In this document: positions 54,547 through 62,984 of the stretch, in pieces | Position numbering within the stretch: the first letter of the stretch is position 1 | Layout: each line of letters starts with the position of its first letter | Source of the DNA: Marinoscillum sp040218045 | GTDB lineage: Bacteria; Bacteroidota; Bacteroidia; Cytophagales; Cyclobacteriaceae | Reading direction: 5' to 3' | DNA length: 64,000 nt | Assembly: GCA_040218045.1 (NCBI GenBank) | Contig: JAVJQA010000044.1 | Coordinates: forward strand, 62,001-126,000 | The notes under the pieces: model-generated | Database searches by the model: none | Told to the model about the DNA's origin: nothing | The model's input: only the letters and a program-made list of their open reading frames with translations | Program-made: the position numbers and the translations under genes

Positions 54547-56859
54547 ATGATCGAAACAAAACATTTCCAGGAAAGTCCTCATCTTTTTTCCTTTCTACCA
54601 ATCATGTATATGGTATGGGCAGATGCCATACTTACTCCGAGTGAGATTTTGAAAATCAGGGATTTGGTTGACCAACAGGTTTGGGTGACCGAAAAGGACC
54701 GGAAATTTTTGTTGAGTCAGTTGGATCCACAAAACCCGCCTTCACCGGAATCTTTAAAGAACTGGCTCACTGAGATTAGGAGGGTAGCAGTTTCACTTAC
54801 ACACGACATGAAGCAAAGCCTTGTAGATATAGGGATAGAGCTGGCCAGACTAAATGCCCGAAACCAGAACGATGAAGCCCTGGAAGCTGCCAGGGCGCCT
54901 CTGACCGATCTGGAGGAAGCCCTGGGGATCCTATCAAGGGAAGCTGCTTATCATTTGAGGTTTCAAGAGCGAACCACTAAAACCAATGGTCAGCAAACTG
55001 AGCGATCATTTGATCCGGCTGAAATGGCTAAGATATTAGATGGTGCAGATCACGAATTGATCAAAAAAGTTAAAGTGATCTTATCTGATCCGGAGTTCAA
55101 GTATTATGAAGGGGAGAGCATCAATGAATACCGTGAGCAGGTATTGATATGGTGCAAATTTCTGGCGGACCAGGGCTTTGGGGGAATGGCTTATCCAAAA
55201 GCATTTGGTGGATCTGGCGACATGAAATCCTACTTCACAATCATGGAAACCCTTTCCTATCATGATTTAAGTATGGTGATCAAGTTTGGGGTCCAGTTTG
55301 GACTATGGGGAATGAGTGTCAATTTTCTGGGTACAGAAAAGCATCATAAAAAATACCTCAATGCCATTGGCAAGCTTGATCTTCCGGGATGTTTTGCCAT
55401 GACTGAGACTGGCCACGGATCTAATGTGAAAGGACTGGAAACCACGGCCACCTACCATCATAAGAAGCGATCGATTATAATCAACACCCCTAACGATAAT
55501 GCTGGAAAAGAGTATATCGGTAATGCGGCTTTACATGGGCAAAAAGCGACTGTATTTGCCAAGCTGATTATTGATGGGGTGGATTATGGCGTGAATGCAT
55601 TTGTGGTACCGCTCAGAAATAAAGATGGTTCTGTTTATCCAGGCGTTGAGATTAAAGATTGTGGTCACAAGATGGGGTTAAACGGAGTAGATAATGGGCG
55701 GATATGGTTTACTGAGGTTGAGATTCCATTGGATGACATGTTGGACCGGTTCGCTTCCATTGATAAGAATGGCAAATTCCAAAGCCCAATTACCAGCGAC
55801 AATCGGCGGTTCTTTACCATGCTGGGTACATTGGTGGGTGGAAGAATTGGAATACCTCGCTCTGGACTTAGTGCCTTGAAATCAGGCGTTACCATCGCTA
55901 TTAAGCATGGTGATAAGAGAAAGCAGTTTGGACCTGAAAATGGGGAAGAAGTACCAATCCTAAACTATCGAACCCACCAAAGACGATTAATGCCCATAGT
56001 CGCACAATCTTACGCACTGCATTTTGCCCTTCAGTATTTGACTGAAAGATTTTTAAACCGGACTGATGACGATATTCAGGAGATAGAAGCCCTTGCGGCA
56101 GGGTTAAAAGCACTTACCACCTGGAAAGTAACCGCCGGTCTTCAGGAGTGTAGAGAGGCTTGTGGAGGAAAGGGGTACTTATCAGAAAACAGGATAGACC
56201 GGTTGAAAAATGATACGGATGTCTACACCACTTTTGAAGGTGATAATACAGTATTGATGCAATTAGTAGCAAAAAGCAGGCTTTCGGAGTTTAAAAAGGA
56301 GTTTTCTGATAGCAACCTGTTCGGAATATTGGGATATGTAGCCAATCAAGCAAAAATTTCACTCACAGAGATGAATCCTGTGACCATCCGAAATACTGAT
56401 TCGGAACACCTTTTGGATTTTGAGTTTCATCTTGCTGCGTTTAGATATCGGGAGAAGGATATACTGGTTTCTGCTGCAAGAAGGATCAAGAAACATATTG
56501 ACAATGGGATGGATTCGTTTGATGCATTCAATCAGACCCAATATCATATGCTCAACGTTGGTTTTGCCTATGTCGAACGGGTGATATTGGAGCAGTTTGT
56601 AAAACAGGTTGAGAATACCAAAGATGATAGTTGTAAAAAGGTATTGACCAAATTATGCCAATTATATGCACTTCATACTATTGAAAGGAACAAGGGGTGG
56701 TACCTGGAGCATGACTATATGGTGGGCAGTAAAACCAAGGCTATTCGAAAAATGATCAATAAACTGTGCATGGAAATTCGTGAAGATGCACTCCCTTTGG
56801 TCGAATCCTTCCAGATTCCGAACAGTTGTCTGGCTGCACCAATAGCATTGGATCAGTAA
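54547..56859 (+). CDS. Acyl-CoA oxidase/dehydrogenase with TerB-like N-terminus
   Basis: Protein of 770 residues. From about 165 it is an acyl-CoA oxidase-type flavoenzyme: FAMTETGHGSNVKGLET (FAD/substrate loop), GVDNGRIWFTEVEIP, CREACGGKGYLSENRI and the catalytic Glu region TTFEGDNTVLMQ (E564), then an oxidase-type C-terminal helical domain. The first 60 residues (MYMVWADAILTPSEILKIRDLV) look like a TerB-type helical module, with the usual acidic-loop pattern, which is not normally part of this family. It would catalyse the first step of fatty acyl-CoA beta-oxidation. Confidence 0.88.
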   Translation: MIETKHFQESPHLFSFLPIMYMVWADAILTPSEILKIRDLVDQQVWVTEKDRKFLLSQLDPQNPPSPESLKNWLTEIRRVAVSLTHDMKQSLVDIGIELARLNARNQNDEALEAARAPLTDLEEALGILSREAAYHLRFQERTTKTNGQQTERSFDPAEMAKILDGADHELIKKVKVILSDPEFKYYEGESINEYREQVLIWCKFLADQGFGGMAYPKAFGGSGDMKSYFTIMETLSYHDLSMVIKFGVQFGLWGMSVNFLGTEKHHKKYLNAIGKLDLPGCFAMTETGHGSNVKGLETTATYHHKKRSIIINTPNDNAGKEYIGNAALHGQKATVFAKLIIDGVDYGVNAFVVPLRNKDGSVYPGVEIKDCGHKMGLNGVDNGRIWFTEVEIPLDDMLDRFASIDKNGKFQSPITSDNRRFFTMLGTLVGGRIGIPRSGLSALKSGVTIAIKHGDKRKQFGPENGEEVPILNYRTHQRRLMPIVAQSYALHFALQYLTERFLNRTDDDIQEIEALAAGLKALTTWKVTAGLQECREACGGKGYLSENRIDRLKNDTDVYTTFEGDNTVLMQLVAKSRLSEFKKEFSDSNLFGILGYVANQAKISLTEMNPVTIRNTDSEHLLDFEFHLAAFRYREKDILVSAARRIKKHIDNGMDSFDAFNQTQYHMLNVGFAYVERVILEQFVKQVENTKDDSCKKVLTKLCQLYALHTIERNKGWYLEHDYMVGSKTKAIRKMINKLCMEIREDALPLVESFQIPNSCLAAPIALDQ

Positions 56860-56861
56860 TG

Positions 56862-57236
56862 CTATAGTTTTTTCAGAAAGTCCACAGCTTCATCTACAGA
56901 GGTGAAGAGCTTTGTAGGCACCAGGGGTTTATTAACTGTGAGGTAAAAATTGGACATTAGTTTACGTGCAGGAGAGTCAACAATGAGCGCAACCGCTTCA
57001 ACTCTTTCTGATCCTTCTTTAGCAAGGTAATCGCGAGATTCTTTATCAATGCCCTTGAGGCCTCTTATATCGCACACCACCGGATACGATAAATCACCCT
57101 GTACTTTTAGCCTGGCGGCTACTACTTGTTGAGAGGCGGCGAGATCTAGTACAGTACCATCTTTATATGTGAAATGCATGATGCCATCCAGAACACGAAA
57201 AACGGCAAAGTCATTTTCTATAGATAGTTCCTTCAT
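56862..57236 (-). CDS. STAS/SpoIIAA-like protein
   Basis: Protein of 124 residues with an alternating alpha/beta pattern (PVVCDIRGLKGIDKESRDYLAKEG, then VEAVALIVDSPARKLMSNFYL) resembling SpoIIAA/STAS-like domains found as single proteins in Bacteroidota. No catalytic motif. Convergent with the acyl-CoA oxidase gene (2-bp gap) and divergent from the oxoamine synthase fusion. Confidence 0.65.
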   Translation of the reverse strand: MKELSIENDFAVFRVLDGIMHFTYKDGTVLDLAASQQVVAARLKVQGDLSYPVVCDIRGLKGIDKESRDYLAKEGSERVEAVALIVDSPARKLMSNFYLTVNKPLVPTKLFTSVDEAVDFLKKL

Positions 57237-57338
57237 TTCGTAAGATGATGATAGCTGGGTTGTTTAAGAAAGACTAAAAATGTTAGCACAAAGATATTCA
57301 TTGCTTCTTTGTATTCATAGGTAGAAGAAAGTGTTTCG

Positions 57339-57364
57339 TTCGTCGATATATAGCCATTCGTCGA
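57339..57364. promoter_or_regulatory. Paired direct repeats TTCGTCGA
   Basis: TTCGTCGA occurs at 57339-57346 and 57357-57364, 18 bp apart, 22-47 bp before the -7 box of the oxoamine synthase fusion. Possible activator or response-regulator site. Confidence 0.35.
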
Positions 57365-57385
57365 ATGATTTGGTTTGGGAGGGCG

Positions 57386-57393
57386 TATTTTTG
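57386..57393 (+). promoter_or_regulatory. -7 promoter box for the synthase fusion gene
   Basis: TATTTTTG, exact TAnnTTTG, ending 8 bp before the ATG and implying an almost leaderless transcript. Confidence 0.45.
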
Positions 57394-57401
57394 AAGAATA
57401 G

Positions 57402-59819
57402 ATGGCAAAGATTAGGCACAACAATATTATTGACACATTCGCCGAGTTATCTGATAGTGCCAAAAGTCAGGGTGTAATTCAGCTTTATACTGAGGATGAA
57501 TATTTCACAGGAAGGCATGTTACTATCAACCAAAATAAGTTATTACATTTTGGGACAACTGGCTATTTGGGTTTAGAGCAGGATGAACGTGTGAAGAAAG
57601 CAGCTGTGGATGCCATCATGAAGTATGGTACTCAGTTTCCATTGTCCAAAACTTACCTTTCTCATTCTCTTTATGCCGAGTTGGAAGAAAAACTCCTGCA
57701 GATGTACGGCTATGAGGTAATCATTACTAAAAATAGCACCCTGGGTCACATGGGGGTTATGCCTACGATAGTTCGTGATCAGGATGCAATTATTCTGGAT
57801 CATCAAGTTCATTGGAGTGTTCAGAATGTTAGCCAGATCATCAAGGCAAAAGGACTTCCTATTGAGATGGTGAAGCACAATGACATGGACATGCTAGAAA
57901 GCAGAATCAAGAAATTGAGCCAGTCTAGACAGAAGATCTGGTATTTTGCTGATGGTATTTATTCTATGTATGGAGACGTGGCTCCAATAGGAGATCTGAA
58001 AACCCTTTCTGCTAAATACCCACAGCTTCATCTGTATTTTGATGATGTACATGGTATGAGCTGGACCGGAAAAAATGGTACCGGTTATGTAATTCAGCAA
58101 TATGGTGACGAATTACCTGAGAATGTGATAGTTTTTACTACGTTGAGTAAGACATTTGGTGCCAGTGGGGCAACAATGGTTACGAGCAACAAACAATTCC
58201 GGCATCATGTGAAATCATTTGGAGGTCCGTTGACTTTCTCAGCTCAGTTGGAACCCTCATCAGTTGGGGCGGCTATTGCCAGTGCCAATATTCATCTTTC
58301 GGAAGAAATCTATCAAATGCAAGACCAATTGCATGAGCGGATTAATTATTGCAATGAGTTACTTTCAAAAACTGATTTGCCATTGCTCGAAACCAATGAC
58401 TGTCCAGTTTTCTTTATTGGAACTGGTGCGCCTGCCATGGCGTATAGTCTTATGCACAATTTGTTTGAAAGTGGTTTTTATGCGAATATAGGTCTGTTTC
58501 CGGCCGTACCTGTGAAGAAGACGGGCATCCGTTTTACCATTTCAAGGCACAATAACCTTTCGGACATTAAAGATTTGGTAGACGCTTTGGAAAGCGGTTT
58601 TACAAAATCCCTGAAAGAGCTTGGTCAGACACATAATCACATTCGTAAAATTTTTGATTTGTCCCTGGTAAAGGATGATATTCAACTTGAAAAGAAACAC
58701 ACTGAGCTCACTGTGAACGTATATGAGAGCATAAATGATGTAAATGAAACTGATTGGAATAATGCATTTAAGGGCAAAAATGTATTGGATACGGAGGGGT
58801 TGAAATACCTTGAGCGGACATTTGCCAATAACTCAAACAAGGAAGAGAACTGGGTATTTAGGTATGTTCTAATCTATGATAGACAGAGGAGGCTTGTTAT
58901 GGCTACTTTTTTCACTAAAGCCCTTTGGAAGAATGATATGTTTGCCCTGGAGGACGTATCCAAGGAATTAGAAGCAAAAAGAGCCAATGATCCGTACTAT
59001 CAAAGTAGCTATGCGCTGCTTATGGGGTCACTTTTCACAGAAGGGAACCACCTTTTTCTTGATTCTTCGCACCCAGACTTTGCTGAGGCCATCAATTTGC
59101 TTTTCGATAAGGTGGAAGTTATGGATGAGGTTTTGAAACCGGAAGTGATTGCTTTTAGGGATTTTAGTGATTTGGATGAACAGCTAAAGCTTCAGTTTGA
59201 GATGCGGGGGTTTATCAGAACGACCATACCTGATGCTTGCACTTTGGATTTAACAGGATTTTCGAATAAAGCTGATTATCTTAATTCACTTTCAAGCCGT
59301 TCGAGAAAGCATTTCAAGAAGGATATTGAGCCTTTCATTGATCAACTGAATATAAAAGTAACAGATCAGCTGAGTAAGGTGGAATTGGATAAAGCTTATT
59401 CTCTTTATTTAAATGTCTGGCAGCGCAATTACTCTATGAATACTTTCGTCTACCCCAAGAAATTTATTGAGGAGATGAATGGCCAAACCGGCTGGGAATT
59501 TATCATGCTATCAGATCCGATTACTGCCAGGGTTGTTGGAGTGATGTTTTGCTATAAGAATTCAGGAGAAACGTACGTACCGGCTTTCATTGGGATGGAT
59601 TATGATTTTGATGGAGATTTCTCTGTGTACAGACAGCTCCTTTACCAAACATTAATTCGTGCAAAAGAGCTTTTGTTCAAAGAGGTTGACTATGGATTTT
59701 CTGCATCCTTTGAAAAACATAAAATAGGAGCGAAGGTGATTCCTAAAGTGGCTTATATGCAAGCCAAGGATAATTATTCCATGGAAATGTTGGAAACCAT
59801 CAGCAACACCGCTAGCTGA
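57402..59819 (+). CDS. Alpha-oxoamine synthase fused to a GNAT/FemAB-like acyltransferase
   Basis: Bifunctional protein of 805 residues. The first part (about 1-400) is a PLP-dependent alpha-oxoamine synthase of the KBL/serine palmitoyltransferase group: GTTGYLGL, STLGHMGVM, FDDVHGMSWTGKNG and the PLP lysine K250 in TLSKTFGASG. The second part (about 430-800) is a GNAT-fold, FemAB/DUF482-like N-acyltransferase (DYLNSLSSRSRKHFKKDIEPF; GVMFCYKNSGETYVPAFIGMDYD). The first domain could condense an amino acid such as serine or cysteate with an acyl thioester; the second resembles the GNAT-type bacterial ceramide synthases and could add the N-acyl chain. A role in sphingolipid or sulfonolipid (capnine-type) synthesis is inference. 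Confidence 0.87.
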   Translation: MAKIRHNNIIDTFAELSDSAKSQGVIQLYTEDEYFTGRHVTINQNKLLHFGTTGYLGLEQDERVKKAAVDAIMKYGTQFPLSKTYLSHSLYAELEEKLLQMYGYEVIITKNSTLGHMGVMPTIVRDQDAIILDHQVHWSVQNVSQIIKAKGLPIEMVKHNDMDMLESRIKKLSQSRQKIWYFADGIYSMYGDVAPIGDLKTLSAKYPQLHLYFDDVHGMSWTGKNGTGYVIQQYGDELPENVIVFTTLSKTFGASGATMVTSNKQFRHHVKSFGGPLTFSAQLEPSSVGAAIASANIHLSEEIYQMQDQLHERINYCNELLSKTDLPLLETNDCPVFFIGTGAPAMAYSLMHNLFESGFYANIGLFPAVPVKKTGIRFTISRHNNLSDIKDLVDALESGFTKSLKELGQTHNHIRKIFDLSLVKDDIQLEKKHTELTVNVYESINDVNETDWNNAFKGKNVLDTEGLKYLERTFANNSNKEENWVFRYVLIYDRQRRLVMATFFTKALWKNDMFALEDVSKELEAKRANDPYYQSSYALLMGSLFTEGNHLFLDSSHPDFAEAINLLFDKVEVMDEVLKPEVIAFRDFSDLDEQLKLQFEMRGFIRTTIPDACTLDLTGFSNKADYLNSLSSRSRKHFKKDIEPFIDQLNIKVTDQLSKVELDKAYSLYLNVWQRNYSMNTFVYPKKFIEEMNGQTGWEFIMLSDPITARVVGVMFCYKNSGETYVPAFIGMDYDFDGDFSVYRQLLYQTLIRAKELLFKEVDYGFSASFEKHKIGAKVIPKVAYMQAKDNYSMEMLETISNTAS

Positions 59820-61527
59820 CCAAAGACAACACCTTATTGTAAATTTCTTTTTTGGTAAAGGGTTTACGTAGATGTCCATTCATTCCATTTTCATAACACC
59901 TTTTGATATCTTCATTGTATACATTGGCAGAAAGAGCAATGATCGGCCCGAAGTAGTTTGACTTTCTTAATTTGGAAGAAGCCACATAGCCATCCATTAT
60001 AGGCATTTGCACATCCATAAAAATGATATCAAAGTTTTTCTTCAACGCCATGTTGACAGCTTCCTTCCCATTTCTGGCGCTATAGACCCTTAGGTTCATT
60101 GATTCAAGAATCTTTTGAGCGAGCATCAAATTCACATCATTGTCATCCACTACCAGGATATCATAAGCACGATTAAACATGGGTTTGAATTCAGCGGTGC
60201 CTTCTTGGAGGCTTTGCTGAATGCTATCATCGATCTGAAGTGGGATTTTCATCGTGAAAACGGATCCATGATCAATCTCAAGTGATCTGGCTGGACTTTC
60301 AACTTGAATGGAGCCTGACATCAGGTTGATCAGGTGTTTGGAGATGGTTAGGCCCAATCCCGATCCGCCAAATCTTCTTGTAGTAGAACTATCGGCCTGG
60401 GTAAAGCTTTCAAAAACGGATTCTATCTTCTCTTCTGGTATCCCGATGCCAGTATCGGAGATCACACATTTCATGGTGAAATTATCCGCGTGCATTTCAT
60501 CAAGTTCAAACCGAACATTGATTTGGCCTTTTTCTGTAAACTTAAGTGCATTGCCTACCAAGTTACGAATGACTTGATTAATCCGGGACGGATCACCAAT
60601 GACCATACTCGGTAGTTTTGAGTCAAACTCAAAATCGAACTTCAGCCCGCGCTCATTTGCCTGGTATTTATATGGATAAAGGCACCCTTTTAAGCTATCC
60701 TCCAGTACAAACCGGATGCTTTCCAGTGTAAGTTTTCCCTGTTCTACTTTGTTTAGGTCCAGAATATCATTCAGCAGCTTGGATAATGAGTCTCCGGATA
60801 CTTTCACCATTTTGAGGTATTCGGCCTGCATTTCAGTGGTTGGGGTTTCACTCAAAAGTTCAATGAACCCTAACATGCCGTTCAGCGGAGTTCGGATTTC
60901 ATGACTCATATTAGCTAGAAAACTGGATTTAGCACTGCTGGCAGCCTCAGCTTTTTCTTTAGCAATCTTGAGTTCGCGTTCGGATTCTTTTAAGGCACTT
61001 ATGTCTTTGGCAATAATGATTGTACCAAGCCTTTTTCGTTGATTGTCATAAAGCGCGGAGAAGGAGGCTGAGGTTTCAAGAAAAGTCCCATCTTTTCTGG
61101 CCAGATAAACATCCACAGCATGATGCGCATTTTTGATTTCCAGACTATCACGTATTTCGTTGAGTGCCGGAATGTCTTCATCCCGAACCAGGCTCCTGAA
61201 AGGCTTATTCATCAACTCCTCGGGGACGAAACCCAAATGATCTGTGACCATGTCATTCACCCGCTCTATGGTCAGGTCAGTTCTCAGAATAATCAGAATA
61301 TCAGCAACTCCCCTGTAGATGCTCTCCATGAAGTCCTTGGAGACAGTGCTTGCCTTGAGTTCTTCACCAAGCATATTGATTCCCCCGATCAAGCCCTCAA
61401 GTTCACCTTCGAGGTTAGTCATTTCCAGTTTGTAATCGAAGTTACCAGCTGCCACCTCATAAATGAGGTTCATGATATCTTCGATTCTGCTTTTAATATA
61501 TTCTTCTGTGCTGCCTGGGGACGACAT
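59812..61527 (-). CDS. Hybrid sensor histidine kinase with PAS and receiver
   Basis: Protein of 571 residues without membrane helices. HAMP-like segment (about 10-60), PAS domain (about 68-180, FVPEELMNKPF, KDISALKESERE), HisKA with ANMSHEIRTPLNGML (H209), HATPase_c (VGNALKFT, DTGIGIP, GGSGLGLTIS) and a C-terminal receiver (D461/D462, phospho-acceptor D505). No HPt or output domain, so the phosphoryl group must be passed to a protein elsewhere. The 3' end overlaps the synthase fusion gene by 8 bp, convergent. Confidence 0.92.
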   Translation of the reverse strand: MSSPGSTEEYIKSRIEDIMNLIYEVAAGNFDYKLEMTNLEGELEGLIGGINMLGEELKASTVSKDFMESIYRGVADILIILRTDLTIERVNDMVTDHLGFVPEELMNKPFRSLVRDEDIPALNEIRDSLEIKNAHHAVDVYLARKDGTFLETSASFSALYDNQRKRLGTIIIAKDISALKESERELKIAKEKAEAASSAKSSFLANMSHEIRTPLNGMLGFIELLSETPTTEMQAEYLKMVKVSGDSLSKLLNDILDLNKVEQGKLTLESIRFVLEDSLKGCLYPYKYQANERGLKFDFEFDSKLPSMVIGDPSRINQVIRNLVGNALKFTEKGQINVRFELDEMHADNFTMKCVISDTGIGIPEEKIESVFESFTQADSSTTRRFGGSGLGLTISKHLINLMSGSIQVESPARSLEIDHGSVFTMKIPLQIDDSIQQSLQEGTAEFKPMFNRAYDILVVDDNDVNLMLAQKILESMNLRVYSARNGKEAVNMALKKNFDIIFMDVQMPIMDGYVASSKLRKSNYFGPIIALSANVYNEDIKRCYENGMNGHLRKPFTKKEIYNKVLSLVS

Positions 61528-61655
61528 TTATCGTTCTTTATTTCTCTTGCTAACTTTAAATATAAGCTCCGTAAGTCTTTTCTTCGAGTATTTGTGCCGG
61601 AAACTGTTCAATTGATTTTTTTGGTGGAAGTTATTTCGGGCAGCGAATAAGCATT

Positions 61656-62612
61656 TTACTTGGTTTTAGACTTGTTACTATTAGTGTTTACGGGGATTTT
61701 CAGTTTTTTTAAGGCCCATATAACCAACTCCTGGTCATCGATTATCGACATTGAGTGTGGATGCTTCTGTCCATTGCTTCTTACTCCAGTGCCAATTGAA
61801 ATTATTAATTCAGCTTCTTCATTTCCCATCATTACGAGTTGATTAATCATTTCTGATGCAGGAGTGACGTTCATGTCCATGAGGCTACGTCTCCGGTTTT
61901 TAATTTGCCAATTGACGTCCACATCGTGATAGGAGCGAACAGGTAAATGTTTCAATATGGCAATGTTGCCTCCAATTTCCATTTCTGTATTAAAAGGGCT
62001 TAATTCACCATACCTTTCCGGGTAACCTGATGGACTTCCTCCAAAGTCTCTTTCCATTATTGAGATAGCATACCTGGCTTCTGTAACTCCTATTTGTGAA
62101 TAATTTGTAGAAATTTCTCTTTGACAATATTCATAGAGTGTTGCTAAATCGACTGGAGAATCCACAGCAAAGACAGCCTTGGGTACCATTGGGTATGAAT
62201 CAGGATATTTTATACAGAATTGTGAATATCTAAGTGCGATTGTTCCTCCTGCCGAAAAACCCCCAATAATTACTTTATCTTTTGGGATGTTGTACTTTGC
62301 CATAGCTGTATTGATGGCTTCATTGAGTAGTTTGACCACAGATCTGTCTGCGAACAGTTTAGGGCCAATGGGGATAAATATAGTGGCAAGACCATGTATA
62401 TAAGCTAAATTTTGAAAGGCAGTTTCTTTAAGAAGATCCTCAATAGGTTGATTAAATCCCGGCAGGAACACAATCATTCCTTTGGCATTGGCTGGTGGAG
62501 CAACAGCAGTATATGATTTGAGGCTGTCCTGAAGAAAGTGCTTCACAGGTGTCTGGGCAAAGATCTCTAGGTTAATAGCAAATACAACTGAAATAATAAT
62601 CAGTCTTATCAT
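61656..62612 (-). CDS. Secreted alpha/beta hydrolase
   Basis: Protein of 318 residues with a signal peptide (ends IFAQ, about 20). Nucleophile elbow GFSAGG (S120), oxyanion-loop region VFLPGFNQP, and a late HPHS that could supply the catalytic histidine. An Asp in AVFAVDSPVD is another conserved-looking position. Substrate unknown; an esterase or peptidase of the dienelactone-hydrolase style is possible. Confidence 0.75.
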   Translation of the reverse strand: MIRLIIISVVFAINLEIFAQTPVKHFLQDSLKSYTAVAPPANAKGMIVFLPGFNQPIEDLLKETAFQNLAYIHGLATIFIPIGPKLFADRSVVKLLNEAINTAMAKYNIPKDKVIIGGFSAGGTIALRYSQFCIKYPDSYPMVPKAVFAVDSPVDLATLYEYCQREISTNYSQIGVTEARYAISIMERDFGGSPSGYPERYGELSPFNTEMEIGGNIAILKHLPVRSYHDVDVNWQIKNRRRSLMDMNVTPASEMINQLVMMGNEEAELIISIGTGVRSNGQKHPHSMSIIDDQELVIWALKKLKIPVNTNSNKSKTK

Positions 62613-62631
62613 ATCATTGAGGCGGTTAGTG

Positions 62632-62639
62632 TACGTTTG
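62632..62639 (+). promoter_or_regulatory. -7 promoter box for the zinc-ribbon gene
   Basis: TACGTTTG, exact TAnnTTTG, 24 bp before the start at 62663, within a 50-bp divergent region. Confidence 0.45.
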
Positions 62640-62662
62640 TTAAAAGCTTTTAAAAGCCGAAA

Positions 62663-62983
62663 TTGATGGAAAATGATAATATATGGCTTATTGGCTTTTT
62701 AATCCTAATAATACCAGTGTTTTTTTGGTTGAGGGTTAAAGCTTACAACATTCGGAAAAAGAGTGTAAATGTTTGTTGTCCGTCTTGCGGAAACAATCAA
62801 AGATTGCCCAACCTGAAGAATTATCGATGTAGAAAATGTGGATATGAAGTAGAGTTCTTTACTAAAAACGGCACCACAAGTCCAACAGTAAAAACTTATC
62901 ACTGTATGGCTTGTGGTGCCGAGAACTTCAAAGGAGTAATTACCTGCACAGCATGTGGGCTAGCTAACCCAGCCGCTATTTAA
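62663..62983 (+). CDS. Membrane protein with two zinc ribbons
   Basis: Protein of 106 residues: one N-terminal membrane helix (about 8-24), a basic stretch, then two four-cysteine ribbons, CPSC...CRKC (38-60 region) and CMAC...CTAC (82-101 region). Each resembles a zinc-ribbon/double-zinc-ribbon module. Function unknown. Met codon 2 is an equally possible start. Confidence 0.7.
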   Translation: MMENDNIWLIGFLILIIPVFFWLRVKAYNIRKKSVNVCCPSCGNNQRLPNLKNYRCRKCGYEVEFFTKNGTTSPTVKTYHCMACGAENFKGVITCTACGLANPAAI

Positions 62984-62984
62984 A

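Noticed and set aside
57233..57463. Minus-strand frame of 76 codons
   Set aside because: It runs antisense across the promoter and start of the synthase fusion gene and is low-complexity.
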